From Watersipora subatra (lineage: Eukaryota > Bryozoa > Gymnolaemata > Cheilostomatida > Watersiporidae): a stretch of DNA of 64,000 nt. Below are positions 8,575 to 21,796 of the stretch, in pieces. The translations under genes and the position numbers were made by a program. The DNA lies in contig NC_088711.1 in NCBI RefSeq assembly GCF_963576615.1, forward strand, positions 22,724,182 to 22,788,181, given 5' to 3'. The notes under the pieces are model-generated. The model was not told the origin of the DNA, did no database searches, and saw only the letters and a list, made by a program, of their open reading frames with translations. Every line of letters begins with the position of its first letter. Within the stretch, counting starts at the first letter, position 1.

Positions 8575-8656
8575 GGTAGTGTGGCCGAGCGGTCTAAGGC
8601 GCTGGTTTAAGGCACCAGTCCCTTCGGGGGCGTGGGTTCGAATCCCACCGCTGCCA
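8575..8656 (+). tRNA. tRNA-Leu(AAG), unit 5
   Basis: Same sequence as 335-416; anticodon AAG at 8609-8611. Confidence 0.96.
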
Positions 8657-8912
8657 ATTATTTTTACTCGCCGATGTTAGAAAAAGTTTTAGCAAGATGA
8701 CGCGAAAGGTGTAAAGTTAAACAAGATGATGAATGAAAAATGAAGATGGTGTCGAAATAATCCTCGCGTGTATATCGTTTTGTCACGGATTGAAACATAT
8801 TCGTCGCGCCAACTATAACTATAATTATAACTATAGCTATAATTTATTTGACTTGAAACTTACAGAAATAATGTTATCACTCAATAAAATTTTGTAAAAC
8901 AAAGGAGAAGAG

Positions 8913-8984
8913 TTCCCAGACAGGGAATCGAACCCCGGCCACGGCGGTGAGAGCGCCGGATCCTAACCACTAGACCACCTGGGA
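8913..8984 (-). tRNA. tRNA-Glu(CTC), unit 5, T64 variant
   Basis: Plus-strand a at 8922 turns the G50-C64 pair of the T stem into G-U, which should be tolerated. Anticodon CTC at 8949-8951. This variant always travels with g at unit position 596. Confidence 0.95.
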
Positions 8985-9356
8985 TGGCTGACTATGGCAA
9001 ATGGCCAGAGATAATACGCAGCAGAGCAATTATCGTAAATGATAACTTCTTAGTAATTGAATGCCGGAATATTTTGACTCTTTTCATCACCATCTCGATG
9101 GGATAGTCCTTGCCATGATAATTAGATAAGGATAACGCTTAGGCCATGCCTTCTTTAATCGGCGGCGTAATGCTGACTCTGTTAAATTAGCATTGATCAA
9201 ATATACGAGTAGCATAGCACTTCGGGATTCAAAAAATCTCGCAGCAAAACCATTGATGGTTGATGAGGCTGTACTCTTATCTGACAAAATTGCTCAATTA
9301 CCAAGCCATTCGAAGTTTCGCCAATACGGCATCCATATTTTTCTGGCATCACCGTG

Positions 9357-9436
9357 GGTAGCATGGCCGAGTGGTCTAAGGCGCTGGTTTTAGGCACCAG
9401 TCCGAAAGGGCGTGGGTTCGAATCCCACTGCTGCCA
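9357..9436 (+). tRNA. tRNA-Leu(TAG), unit 5
   Basis: Same sequence as 1117-1196; anticodon TAG at 9391-9393. Confidence 0.96.
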
Positions 9437-9896
9437 AATGTTTTATCGCGAAATGAGGAGTATTCTCGCTCGTTTTTGGTGTCAGTTCTTCCCGCAAACA
9501 ACGCGCGAAGTGTTGCGGGAAGCGCGTATTTAAGACTCGCGATAATGTGCAATGCGAATGATGATAGGACGTCTCGCGGACGGTTGCAATGAAGGTTTTG
9601 ATACGAAACCAAGAAAAAAACTCGTTGATGAAATCACATACGATGCAATGACGAAATCGTTCTATTGATCGTAAGCGTGAGGAGCAACAAAGCGAGCGTT
9701 GGCGCATGCCCAGTCGCGTCTCCTAGTGTAGTTTAGTTCGCAAAAAATTACTGCCTTTTCGGACTCTCGTCATGAAGTTTTACACAAACTGTAAATTTGT
9801 CGTTTTGCGGAAGCGAAATATTTTAAAAACTCGTACAGCCCGTAGCGGGTAAATGTATTGCGCGGAGAATACAAAAGACACAGGAAGAAACACATC

Positions 9897-9967
9897 TTCC
9901 CAAACGGGGATTGAACTCCGACCGTGGCGGTGAAAACGCCGGATCCTAACCACTAGGTCACCTGATA
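9897..9967 (-). pseudogene. Degenerate tRNA-Glu(TTC), unit 5
   Basis: C12 form with a further private change, a at 9903, making the acceptor pair G6-U67. Confidence 0.85.
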
Positions 9968-10634
9968 TAAAACTGATGACGACCCGCCCAGCGCATATGG
10001 CATTGCTCCGTGGAAGCCATATTTTCATGTAAAACCTCGCCTGTTCGAAAACTTATGTCACGCATTAGCATTCCATGCTTACATACGCGTACCTTAGCGA
10101 TCGTGCTCGTCGCCAGGACACCCGAGTTTTCTCTCGCTGTTTCCGTAATGGCTCCACCGATCCGTTACATAAAAAGCGGGCTCGAGAAAGTTTTGAATCT
10201 TGGTCGCCGTCGTATACCGATAATTAGAAAATATGTAGTTTCAAAACGCTATGAAAGTAGAAGCTTGGCTGTTTGTAGCGCATCCTACAGCCTCAAAAGG
10301 CTGTTTCCGAATCCGCTTTTCAGTGGCACTGTTCACCGACGCTCGATAAAGATTAGAAATATAGCGAGAACGTACGTCTTGAGGTATTGGTGTTGAATGC
10401 AGTTCGATTGAACCGTGGACAAAGATATCGTTGCGGTCACTGCGTCGCAGTAGGAACACGGCAAGGCCATTACGCGAATTGTTAAGGACGGAAAACTGAT
10501 GCGACTTGGCGATTTACAATGATTGTGAAAACGTTTCGCGAAAATTGAGCATCAATTGTCAGGGTGCTGAGCGGGCTAAAACTAGTATTACGCATCTACT
10601 CACGCCTGAAAACTCGCATCAGCTGATGGTATGA

Positions 10635-10716
10635 GGTAGTGTGGCCGAGCGGTCTAAGGCGCTGGTTTAAGGCACCAGTCCCTTCGGGGGCGTGGGTTCG
10701 AATCCCACCGCTGCCA
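10635..10716 (+). tRNA. tRNA-Leu(AAG), unit 6
   Basis: Same sequence as 335-416; anticodon AAG at 10669-10671. Confidence 0.96.
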
Positions 10717-10972
10717 ATTATTTTTACTCGCCGATGTTAGAAGAAGTTTTAGCAAGATGACGCGAAAGGTGTAAAGTTAAACAAGATGATGAATGAAAAA
10801 TGAAGATGGTGTCGAAATAATCCTCGCGTGTATATCGTTTTGTCACGGATTGAAACATATTCGTCGCGCCAACTATAACTATAATTATAACTATAGCTAT
10901 AATTTATTTGACTTGAAACTTACAGAAATAATGTTATCACTCAATAAAATTTTGTAAAACAAAGGAGAAGAG

Positions 10973-11044
10973 TTCCCAGACAGGGAATCGAACCCCGGCC
11001 ACGGCGGTGAGAGCGCCGGATCCTAACCACTAGACCACCTGGGA
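10973..11044 (-). tRNA. tRNA-Glu(CTC), unit 6, T64 variant
   Basis: Same T-stem variant as unit 5 (a at 10982); anticodon CTC at 11009-11011. Confidence 0.95.
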
Positions 11045-11416
11045 TGGCTGACTATGGCAAATGGCCAGAGATAATACGCAGCAGAGCAATTATCGTAAAT
11101 GATAACTTCTTAGTAATTGAATGCCGGAATATTTTGACTCTTTTCATCACCATCTCGATGGGATAGTCCTTGCCATGATAATTAGATAAGGATAACGCTT
11201 AGGCCATGCCTTCTTTAATCGGCGGCGTAATGCTGACTCTGTTAAATTAGCATTGATCAAATATACGAGTAGCATAGCACTTCGGGATTCAAAAAATCTC
11301 GCAGCAAAACCATTGATGGTTGATGAGGCTGTACTCTTATCTGACAAAATTGCTCAATTACCAAGCCATTCGAAGTTTCGCCAATACGGCATCCATATTT
11401 TTCTGGCATCACCGTG

Positions 11417-11496
11417 GGTAGCATGGCCGAGTGGTCTAAGGCGCTGGTTTTAGGCACCAGTCCGAAAGGGCGTGGGTTCGAATCCCACTGCTGCCA
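11417..11496 (+). tRNA. tRNA-Leu(TAG), unit 6
   Basis: Same sequence as 1117-1196; anticodon TAG at 11451-11453. Confidence 0.96.
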
Positions 11497-11956
11497 AATG
11501 TTTTATCGCGAAATGAGGAGTATTCTCGCTCGTTTTTGGTGTCAGTTCTTCCCGCAAACAACGCGCGAAGTGTTGCGGGAAGCGCGTATTTAAGACTCGC
11601 GATAATGTGCAATGCGAATGATGATAGGACGTCTCGCGGACGGTTGCAATGAAGGTTTTGATACGAAACCAAGAAAAAAACTCGTTGATGAAATCACATA
11701 CGATGCAATGACGAAATCGTTCTATTGATCGTAAGCGTGAGGAGCAACAAAGCGAGCGTTGGCGCATGCCCAGTCGCGTCTCCTAGTGTAGTTTAGTTCG
11801 CAAAAAATTACTGCCTTTTCGGACTCTCGTCATGAAGTTTTACACAAACTGTAAATTTGTCGTTTTGCGGAAGCGAAATATTTTAAAAACTCGTACAGCC
11901 CGTAGCGGGTAAATGTATTGCGCGGAGAATACAAAAGACACAGGAAGAAACACATC

Positions 11957-12027
11957 TTCCCAGACGGGGATTGAACTCCGACCGTGGCGGTGAAAACGCC
12001 GGATCCTAACCACTAGGTCACCTGATA
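11957..12027 (-). pseudogene. Degenerate tRNA-Glu(TTC), unit 6
   Basis: Common C12 form. Confidence 0.85.
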
Positions 12028-12694
12028 TAAAACTGATGACGACCCGCCCAGCGCATATGGCATTGCTCCGTGGAAGCCATATTTTCATGTAAAACCTCGC
12101 CTGTTCGAAAACTTATGTCACGCATTAGCATTCCATGCTTACATACGCGTACCTTAGCGATCGTGCTCGTCGCCAGGACACCCGAGTTTTCTCTCGCTGT
12201 TTCCGTAATGGCTCCACCGATCCGTTACATAAAAAGCGGGCTCGAGAAAGTTTTGAATCTTGGTCGCCGTCGTATACCGATAATTAGAAAATATGTAGTT
12301 TCAAAACGCTATGAAAGTAGAAGCTTGGCTGTTTGTAGCGCATCCTACAGCCTCAAAAGGCTGTTTCCGAATCCGCTTTTCAGTGGCACTGTTCACCGAC
12401 GCTCGATAAAGATTAGAAATATAGCGAGAACGTACGTCTTGAGGTATTGGTGTTGAATGCAGTTCGATTGAACCGTGGACAAAGATATCGTTGCGGTCAC
12501 TGCGTCGCAGTAGGAACACGGCAAGGCCATTACGCGAATTGTTAAGGACGGAAAACTGATGCGACTTGGCGATTTACAATGATTGTGAAAACGTTTCGCG
12601 AAAATTGAGCATCAATTGTCAGGGTGCTGAGCGGGCTAAAACTAGTATTACGCATCTACTCACGCCTGAAAACTCGCATCAGCTGATGGTATGA

Positions 12695-12776
12695 GGTAGT
12701 GTGGCCGAGCGGTCTAAGGCGCTGGTTTAAGGCACCAGTCCCTTCGGGGGCGTGGGTTCGAATCCCACCGCTGCCA
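12695..12776 (+). tRNA. tRNA-Leu(AAG), unit 7
   Basis: Same sequence as 335-416; anticodon AAG at 12729-12731. Confidence 0.96.
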
Positions 12777-13032
12777 ATTATTTTTACTCGCCGATGTTAG
12801 AAGAAGTTTTAGCAAGATGACGCGAAAGGTGTAAAGTTAAACAAGATGATGAATGAAAAATGAAGATGGTGTCGAAATAATCCTCGCGTGTATATCGTTT
12901 TGTCACGAATTGAAACATATTCGTCGCGCCAACTATAACTATAATTATAACTATAACTATAATTTATTTGACTTGAAACTTACAGAAATAATGTTATCAC
13001 TCAATAAAATTTTGTAAAACAAAGGAGAAGAG

Positions 13033-13104
13033 TTCCCAGACGGGGAATCGAACCCCGGCCACGGCGGTGAGAGCGCCGGATCCTAACCACTAGACCACCT
13101 GGGA
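13033..13104 (-). tRNA. tRNA-Glu(CTC), unit 7
   Basis: Same sequence as 673-744; anticodon CTC at 13069-13071. Confidence 0.96.
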
Positions 13105-13476
13105 TGGCTGACTATGGCAAATGGCCAGAGATAATACGCAGCAGAGCAATTATCGTAAATGATAACTTCTTAGTAATTGAATGCCGGAATATTTTGACTC
13201 TTTTCATCACCATCTCGATGGGATAGTCCTTGCCATGATAATTAGATAAGGATAACGCTTAGGCCATGCCTTCTTTAATCGGCGGCGTAATGCTGACTCT
13301 GTTAAATTAGCATTGATCAAATATACGAGTAGCATAGCACTTCGGGATTCAAAAAATCTCGCAGCAAAACCATTGATGGTTGATGAGGCTGTACTCTTAT
13401 CTGACAAAATTGCTCAATTACCAAGCCATTCGAAGTTTCGCCAATACGGCATCCATATTTTTCTGGCATCACCGTG

Positions 13477-13556
13477 GGTAGCATGGCCGAGTGGTCTAAG
13501 GCGCTGGTTTTAGGCACCAGTCCGAAAGGGTGTGGGTTCGAATCCCACTGCTGCCA
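13477..13556 (+). tRNA. tRNA-Leu(TAG), unit 7, T48 variant
   Basis: t at 13531 replaces C48, so the G15-C48 Levitt pair becomes G15-U48. This is the gamma-family form. Anticodon TAG at 13511-13513. Confidence 0.95.
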
Positions 13557-14016
13557 AATGTTTTATCGCGAAATGAGGAGTATTCTCGCTCGTTTTTGGT
13601 GTCAGTTCTTCCCGCAAACAACGCGCGAAGTGTTGCGGGAAGCGCGTATTTAAGACTCGCGATAATGTGCAATGCGAATGATGATAGGACGTCTCGCGGA
13701 CGGTTGCAATGAAGGTTTTGATACGAAACCAAGAAAAAAGCTCGTTGATGAAATCACATACGATGCAATGACGAAATCGTTCTATTGATCGTAAGCGTGA
13801 GGAGCAACAAAGCGAGCGTTGGCGCATGCCCAGTCGCGTCTCCTAGTGTAGTTTAGTTCGCAAAAAATTACTGCCTTTTCGGACTCTCGTCATGAAGTTT
13901 TACACCAACTGTAAAATTGTCGTTTTGCGGAAGCGAAATATTTTAAAAACTCGTACAGCCCGTAGCGGGTAAATGTATTGCGCGGAGAATACAAAAGACA
14001 CAGGAAGAAACACATC

Positions 14017-14087
14017 TTCCCAGACGGGGATTGAACTCCGACCGTGGCGGTGAAAACGCCGGATCCTAACCACTAGGTCACCTGATA
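14017..14087 (-). pseudogene. Degenerate tRNA-Glu(TTC), unit 7
   Basis: Common C12 form. Confidence 0.85.
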
Positions 14088-14754
14088 TAAAACTGATGAC
14101 GACCCGCCCAGCGCATATGGCATTGCTCCGTGGAAGCCATATTTTCATGTAAAACCTCGCCTGTTCGAAAACTTATGTCACGCATTAGCATTCCATGCTT
14201 ACATACGCGTACCTTAGCGATCGTGCTCGTCGCCAGGACACCCGAGTTTTCTCTCGCTGTTTCCGTAATGGCTCCACCGATCCGTTACATAAAAAGCGGG
14301 CTCGAGAAAGTTTTGAATCTTGGTCGCCGTCGTATACCGATAATTAGAAAATATGTAGTTTCAAAACGCTATGAAAGTAGAAGCTTGGCTGTTTGTAGCG
14401 CATCCTACAGCCTCAAAAGGCTGTTTCCGAATCCGCTTTTCAGTGGTACTGTTCACCGACGCTCGATAAAGATTAGAAATATAGCGAGAACGTACGTCTT
14501 GAGGTATTGGTGTTGAATGCAGTTCGATTGAACCGTGGACAAAGATATCGTTGCGGTCACTGCGTCGCAGTAGGAACACGGCAAGGCCATTACGCGAATT
14601 GTTAAGGACGGAAAACTGATGCGACTTGGCGATTTACAATGATTGTGAAAACATTTCGCGAAAATTGAGCATCAATTGTCAGGGTGCTGAGCGGGCTAAA
14701 ACTAGTATTACGCATCTACTCACGCCTGAAAACTCGCATCAGCTGATGGTATGA

Positions 14755-14836
14755 GGTAGTGTGGCCGAGCGGTCTAAGGCGCTGGTTTAAGGCACCAGTC
14801 CCTTCGGGGGCGTGGGTTCGAATCCCACCGCTGCCA
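14755..14836 (+). tRNA. tRNA-Leu(AAG), unit 8
   Basis: Same sequence as 335-416; anticodon AAG at 14789-14791. Confidence 0.96.
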
Positions 14837-15092
14837 ATTATTTTTACTCGCCGATGTTAGAAGAAGTTTTAGCAAGATGACGCGAGAGGTGTAAAGTTAA
14901 ACAAGATGATGAATGAAAAATGAAGATGGTGTCGAAATAATCCTCGCGTGTATATCGTTTTGTCACGGATTGAAACATATTCGTCGCGCCAACTATAACT
15001 ATAATTATAACTATAACTATAATTTATTTGACTTGAAACTTACAGAAATAATGTTATCACTCAATAAAATTTTGTAAAACAAAGGAGAAGAG

Positions 15093-15164
15093 TTCCCAGA
15101 CGGGGAATCGAACCCCGGCCACGGCGGTGAGAGCGCCGGATCCTAACCACTAGACCACCTGGGA
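15093..15164 (-). tRNA. tRNA-Glu(CTC), unit 8
   Basis: Same sequence as 673-744; anticodon CTC at 15129-15131. Confidence 0.96.
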
Positions 15165-15536
15165 TGGCTGACTATGGCAAATGGCCAGAGATAATACGCA
15201 GCAGAGCAATTATCGTAAATGATAACTTCTTAGTAATTGAATGCCGGAATATTTTGACTCTTTTCATCACCATCTCGATGGGATAGTCCTTGCCATGATA
15301 ATTAGATAAGGATAACGCTTAGGCCATGCCTTCTTTAATCGGCGGCGTAATGCTGACTCTGTTAAATTAGCATTGATCAAATATACGAGTAGCATAGCAC
15401 TTCGGGATTCAAAAAATCTCGCAGCAAAACCATTGATGGTTGATGAGGCTGTACTCTTATCTGACAAAATTGCTCAATTACCAAGCCATTCAAAGTTTCG
15501 CCAATACGGCATCCATATTTTTCTGGCATCACCGTG

Positions 15537-15616
15537 GGTAGCATGGCCGAGTGGTCTAAGGCGCTGGTTTTAGGCACCAGTCCGAAAGGGCGTGGGTTCG
15601 AATCCCACTGCTGCCA
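15537..15616 (+). tRNA. tRNA-Leu(TAG), unit 8
   Basis: Same sequence as 1117-1196; anticodon TAG at 15571-15573. Confidence 0.96.
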
Positions 15617-16076
15617 AATGTTTTATCGCGAAATGAGGAGTATTCTCGCTCGTTTTTGGTGTCAGTTCTTCCCGCAAACAACGCGCGAAGTGTTGCGGGA
15701 AGCGCGTATTTAAGACTCGCGATAATGTGCAATGCGAATGATGATAGGACGTCTCGCGGACGGTTGCAATGAAGGTTTTGATACGAAACCAAGAAAAAAG
15801 CTCGTTGATGAAATCACATACGATGCAATGACGAAATCGTTCTATTGATCGTAAGCGTGAGGAGCAACAAAGCGAGCGTTGGCGCATGCCCAGTCGCGTC
15901 TCCTAGTGTAGTTTAGTTCGCAAAAAATTACTGCCTTTTCGGACTCTCGTCATGAAGTTTTACACCAACTGTAAATTTGTCGTTTTGCGGAAGCGAAATA
16001 TTTTAAAAACTCGTACAGCCCGTAGCGGGTAAATGTATTGCGCGGAGAATACAAAAGACACAGGAAGAAACACATC

Positions 16077-16147
16077 TTCCCAGACGGGGATTGAACTCCG
16101 ACCGTGGCGGTGAAAACGCCGGATCCTAACCACTAGGTCACCTGATA
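16077..16147 (-). pseudogene. Degenerate tRNA-Glu(TTC), unit 8
   Basis: Common C12 form. Confidence 0.85.
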
Positions 16148-16814
16148 TAAAACTGATGACGACCCGCCCAGCGCATATGGCATTGCTCCGTGGAAGCCAT
16201 ATTTTCATGTAAAACCTCGCCTGTTCGAAAACTTATGTCACGCATTAGCATTCCATGCTTACATACGCGTACCTTAGCGATCGTGCTCGTCGCCAGGACA
16301 CCCGAGTTTTCTCTCGCTGTTTCCGTAATGGCTCCACCGATCCGTTACATAAAAAGCGGGCTCGAGAAAGTTTTGAATCTTGGTCGCCGTCGTATACCGA
16401 TAATTAGAAAATATGTAGTTTCAAAACGCTATGAAAGTAGAAGCTTGGCTGTTTGTAGCGCATCCTACAGCCTCAAAAGGCTGTTTCCGAATCCGCTTTT
16501 CAGTGGTACTGTTCACCGACGCTCAATAAAGATTAGAAATATAGCGAGAACGTACGTCTTGAGGTATTGGTGTTGAATGCAGTTCGATTGAACCGTGGAC
16601 AAAGATATCGTTGCGGTCACTGCGTCGCAGTACGAACACGGCAAGGCCATTACGCGAATTGTTAAGGACGGAAAACTGATGCGACTTGGCGATTTACAAT
16701 GATTGTGAAAACATTTCGCGAAAATTGAGCATCAATTGTCAGGGTGCTGAGCGGGCTAAAACTAGTATTACGCATCTACTCACGCCTGAAAACTCGCATC
16801 AGCTGATGGTATGA

Positions 16815-16896
16815 GGTAGTGTGGCCGAGCGGTCTAAGGCGCTGGTTTAAGGCACCAGTCCCTTCGGGGGCGTGGGTTCGAATCCCACCGCTGCCA
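16815..16896 (+). tRNA. tRNA-Leu(AAG), unit 9
   Basis: Same sequence as 335-416; anticodon AAG at 16849-16851. Confidence 0.96.
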
Positions 16897-17152
16897 ATTA
16901 TTTTTACTCGCCGATGTTAGAAGAAGTTTTAGCAAGATGACGCGAGAGGTGTAAAGTTAAACAAGATGATGAATGAAAAATGAAGATGGTGTCGAAATAA
17001 TCCTCGCGTGTATATCGTTTTGTCACGGATTGAAACATATTCGTCGCGCCAACTATAACTATAATTATAACTATAACTATAATTTATTTGACTTGAAACT
17101 TACAGAAATAATGTTATCACTCAATAAAATTTTGTAAAACAAAGGAGAAGAG

Positions 17153-17224
17153 TTCCCAGACGGGGAATCGAACCCCGGCCACGGCGGTGAGAGCGCCGGA
17201 TCCTAACCACTAGACCACCTGGGA
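17153..17224 (-). tRNA. tRNA-Glu(CTC), unit 9
   Basis: Same sequence as 673-744; anticodon CTC at 17189-17191. Confidence 0.96.
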
Positions 17225-17596
17225 TGGCTGACTATGGCAAATGGCCAGAGATAATACGCAGCAGAGCAATTATCGTAAATGATAACTTCTTAGTAATTGA
17301 ATGCCGGAATATTTTGACTCTTTTCATCACCATCTCGATGGGATAGTCCTTGCCATGATAATTAGATAAGGATAACGCTTAGGCCATGCCTTCTTTAATC
17401 GGCGGCGTAATGCTGACTCTGTTAAATTAGCATTGATCAAATATACGAGTAGCATAGCACTTCGGGATTCAAAAAATCTCGCAGCAAAACCATTGATGGT
17501 TGATGAGGCTGTACTCTTATCTGACAAAATTGCTCAATTACCAAGCCATTCAAAGTTTCGCCAATACGGCATCCATATTTTTCTGGCATCACCGTG

Positions 17597-17676
17597 GGTA
17601 GCATGGCCGAGTGGTCTAAGGCGCTGGTTTTAGGCACCAGTCCGAAAGGGCGTGGGTTCGAATCCCACTGCTGCCA
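17597..17676 (+). tRNA. tRNA-Leu(TAG), unit 9
   Basis: Same sequence as 1117-1196; anticodon TAG at 17631-17633. Confidence 0.96.
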
Positions 17677-18136
17677 AATGTTTTATCGCGAAATGAGGAG
17701 TATTCTCGCTCGTTTTTGGTGTCAGTTCTTCCCGCAAACAACGCGCGAAGTGTTGCGGGAAGCGCGTATTTAAGACTCGCGATAATGTGCAATGCGAATG
17801 ATGATAGGACGTCTCGCGGACGGTTGCAATGAAGGTTTTGATACGAAACCAAGAAAAAAGCTCGTTGATGAAATCACATACGATGCAATGACGAAATCGT
17901 TCTATTGATCGTAAGCGTGAGGAGCAACAAAGCGAGCGTTGGCGCATGCCCAGTCGCGTCTCCTAGTGTAGTTTAGTTCGCAAAAAATTACTGCCTTTTC
18001 GGACTCTCGTCATGAAGTTTTACACCAACTGTAAATTTGTCGTTTTGCGGAAGCGAAATATTTTAAAAACTCGTACAGCCCGTAGCGGGTAAATGTATTG
18101 CGCGGAGAATACAAAAGACACAGGAAGAAACACATC

Positions 18137-18207
18137 TTCCCAGACGGGGATTGAACTCCGACCGTGGCGGTGAAAACGCCGGATCCTAACCACTAGGTCA
18201 CCTGATA
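18137..18207 (-). pseudogene. Degenerate tRNA-Glu(TTC), unit 9
   Basis: Common C12 form. Confidence 0.85.
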
Positions 18208-18874
18208 TAAAACTGATGACGACCCGCCCAGCGCATATGGCATTGCTCCGTGGAAGCCATATTTTCATGTAAAACCTCGCCTGTTCGAAAACTTATGTCA
18301 CGCATTAGCATTCCATGCTTACATACGCGTACCTTAGCGATCGTGCTCGTCGCCAGGACACCCGAGTTTTCTCTCGCTGTTTCCGTAATGGCTCCACCGA
18401 TCCGTTACATAAAAAGCGGGCTCGAGAAAGTTTTGAATCTTGGTCGCCGTCGTATACCGATAATTAGAAAATATGTAGTTTCAAAACGCTATGAAAGTAG
18501 AAGCTTGGCTGTTTGTAGCGCATCCTACAGCCTCAAAAGGCTGTTTCCGAATCCGCTTTTCAGTGGTACTGTTCACCGACGCTCGATAAAGATTAGAAAT
18601 ATAGCGAGAACGTACGTCTTGAGGTATTGGTGTTGAATGCAGTTCGATTGAACCGTGGACAAAGATATCGTTGCGGTCACTGCGTCGCAGTAGGAACACG
18701 GCAAGGCCATTACGCGAATTGTTAAGGACGGAAAACTGATGCGACTTGGCGATTTACAATGATTGTGAAAACATTTCGCGAAAATTGAGCATCAATTGTC
18801 AGGGTGCTGAGCGGGCTAAAACTAGTATTACGCATCTACTCACGCCTGAAAACTCGCATCAGCTGATGGTATGA

Positions 18875-18956
18875 GGTAGTGTGGCCGAGCGGTCTAAGGC
18901 GCTGGTTTAAGGCACCAGTCCCTTCGGGGGCGTGGGTTCGAATCCCACCGCTGCCA
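18875..18956 (+). tRNA. tRNA-Leu(AAG), unit 10
   Basis: Same sequence as 335-416; anticodon AAG at 18909-18911. Confidence 0.96.
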
Positions 18957-19212
18957 ATTATTTTTACTCGCCGATGTTAGAAGAAGTTTTAGCAAGATGA
19001 CGCGAGAGGTGTAAAGTTAAACAAGATGATGAATGAAAAATGAAGATGGTGTCGAAATAATCCTCGCGTGTATATCGTTTTGTCACGGATTGAAACATAT
19101 TCGTCGCGCCAACTATAACTATAATTATAACTATAACTATAATTTATTTGACTTGAAACTTACAGAAATAATGTTATCACTCAATAAAATTTTGTAAAAC
19201 AAAGGAGAAGAG

Positions 19213-19284
19213 TTCCCAGACGGGGAATCGAACCCCGGCCACGGCGGTGAGAGCGCCGGATCCTAACCACTAGACCACCTGGGA
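19213..19284 (-). tRNA. tRNA-Glu(CTC), unit 10
   Basis: Same sequence as 673-744; anticodon CTC at 19249-19251. Confidence 0.96.
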
Positions 19285-19656
19285 TGGCTGACTATGGCAA
19301 ATGGCCAGAGATAATACGCAGCAGAGCAATTATCGTAAATGATAACTTCTTAGTAATTGAATGCCGGAATATTTTGACTCTTTTCATCACCATCTCGATG
19401 GGATAGTCCTTGCCATGATAATTAGATAAGGATAACGCTTAGGCCATGCCTTCTTTAATCGGCGGCGTAATGCTGACTCTGTTAAATTAGCATTGATCAA
19501 ATATACGAGTAGCATAGCACTTCGGGATTCAAAAAATCTCGCAGCAAAACCATTGATGGTTGATGAGGCTGTACTCTTATCTGACAAAATTGCTCAATTA
19601 CCAAGCCATTCAAAGTTTCGCCAATACGGCATCCATATTTTTCTGGCATCACCGTG

Positions 19657-19736
19657 GGTAGCATGGCCGAGTGGTCTAAGGCGCTGGTTTTAGGCACCAG
19701 TCCGAAAGGGCGTGGGTTCGAATCCCACTGCTGCCA
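19657..19736 (+). tRNA. tRNA-Leu(TAG), unit 10
   Basis: Same sequence as 1117-1196; anticodon TAG at 19691-19693. Confidence 0.96.
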
Positions 19737-20196
19737 AATGTTTTATCGCGAAATGAGGAGTATTCTCGCTCGTTTTTGGTGTCAGTTCTTCCCGCAAACA
19801 ACGCGCGAAGTGTTGCGGGAAGCGCGTATTTAAGACTCGCGATAATGTGCAATGCGAATGATGATAGGACGTCTCGCGGACGGTTGCAATGAAGGTTTTG
19901 ATACGAAACCAAGAAAAAAGCTCGTTGATGAAATCACATACGATGCAATGACGAAATCGTTCTATTGATCGTAAGCGTGAGGAGCAACAAAGCGAGCGTT
20001 GGCGCATGCCCAGTCGCGTCTCCTAGTGTAGTTTAGTTCGCAAAAAATTACTGCCTTTTCGGACTCTCGTCATGAAGTTTTACACCAACTGTAAATTTGT
20101 CGTTTTGCGGAAGCGAAATATTTTAAAAACTCGTACAGCCCGTAGCGGGTAAATGTATTGCGCGGAGAATACAAAAGACACAGGAAGAAACACATC

Positions 20197-20267
20197 TTCC
20201 CAGACGGGGATTGAACTCCGACCGTGGCGGTGAAAACGCCGGATCCTAACCACTAGGTCACCTGATA
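20197..20267 (-). pseudogene. Degenerate tRNA-Glu(TTC), unit 10
   Basis: Common C12 form. Confidence 0.85.
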
Positions 20268-20934
20268 TAAAACTGATGACGACCCGCCCAGCGCATATGG
20301 CATTGCTCCGTGGAAGCCATATTTTCATGTAAAACCTCGCCTGTTCGAAAACTTATGTCACGCATTAGCATTCCATGCTTACATACGCGTACCTTAGCGA
20401 TCGTGCTCGTCGCCAGGACACCCGAGTTTTCTCTCGCTGTTTCCGTAATGGCTCCACCGATCCGTTACATAAAAAGCGGGCTCGAGAAAGTTTTGAATCT
20501 TGGTCGCCGTCGTATACCGATAATTAGAAAATATGTAGTTTCAAAACGCTATGAAAGTAGAAGCTTGGCTGTTTGTAGCGCATCCTACAGCCTCAAAAGG
20601 CTGTTTCCGAATCCGCTTTTCAGTGGTACTGTTCACCGACGCTCAATAAAGATTAGAAATATAGCGAGAACGTACGTCTTGAGGTATTGGTGTTGAATGC
20701 AGTTCGATTGAACCGTGGACAAAGATATCGTTGCGGTCACTGCGTCGCAGTACGAACACGGCAAGGCCATTACGCGAATTGTTAAGGACGGAAAACTGAT
20801 GCGACTTGGCGATTTACAATGATTGTGAAAACATTTCGCGAAAATTGAGCATCAATTGTCAGGGTGCTGAGCGGGCTAAAACTAGTATTACGCATCTACT
20901 CACGCCTGAAAACTCGCATTAGCTGATGGTATGA

Positions 20935-21016
20935 GGTAGTGTGGCCGAGCGGTCTAAGGCGCTGGTTTAAGGCACCAGTCCCTTCGGGGGCGTGGGTTCG
21001 AATCCCACCGCTGCCA
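20935..21016 (+). tRNA. tRNA-Leu(AAG), unit 11
   Basis: Same sequence as 335-416; anticodon AAG at 20969-20971. A private t at 20920 lies 15 bases upstream. Confidence 0.96.
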
Positions 21017-21272
21017 ATTATTTTTACTCGCCGATGTTAGAAGAAGTTTTAGCAAGATGACGCGAGAGGTGTAAAGTTAAACAAGATGATGAATGAAAAA
21101 TGAAGATGGTGTCGAAATAATCCTCGCGTGTATATCGTTTTGTCACGGATTGAAACATATTCGTCGCGCCAACTATAACTATAATTATAACTATAACTAT
21201 AATTTATTTGACTTGAAACTTACAGAAATAATGTTATCACTCAATAAAATTTTGTAAAACAAAGGAGAAGAG

Positions 21273-21344
21273 TTCCCAGACGGGGAATCGAACCCCGGCC
21301 ACGGCGGTGAGAGCGCCGGATCCTAACCACTAGACCACCTGGGA
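21273..21344 (-). tRNA. tRNA-Glu(CTC), unit 11
   Basis: Same sequence as 673-744; anticodon CTC at 21309-21311. Confidence 0.96.
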
Positions 21345-21716
21345 TGGCTGACTATGGCAAATGGCCAGAGATAATACGCAGCAGAGCAATTATCGTAAAT
21401 GATAACTTCTTAGTAATTGAATGCCGGAATATTTTGACTCTTTTCATCACCATCTCGATGGGATAGTCCTTGCCATGATAATTAGATAAGGATAACGCTT
21501 AGGCCATGCCTTCTTTAATCGGCGGCGTAATGCTGACTCTGTTAAATTAGCATTGATCAAATATACGAGTAGCATAGCACTTCGGGATTCAAAAAATCTC
21601 GCAGCAAAACCATTGATGGTTGATGAGGCTGTACTCTTATCTGACAAAATTGCTCAATTACCAAGCCATTCAAAGTTTCGCCAATACGGCATCCATATTT
21701 TTCTGGCATCACCGTG

Positions 21717-21796
21717 GGTAGCATGGCCGAGTGGTCTAAGGCGCTGGTTTTAGGCACCAGTCCGAAAGGGCGTGGGTTCGAATCCCACTGCTGCCA
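21717..21796 (+). tRNA. tRNA-Leu(TAG), unit 11
   Basis: Same sequence as 1117-1196; anticodon TAG at 21751-21753. Confidence 0.96.
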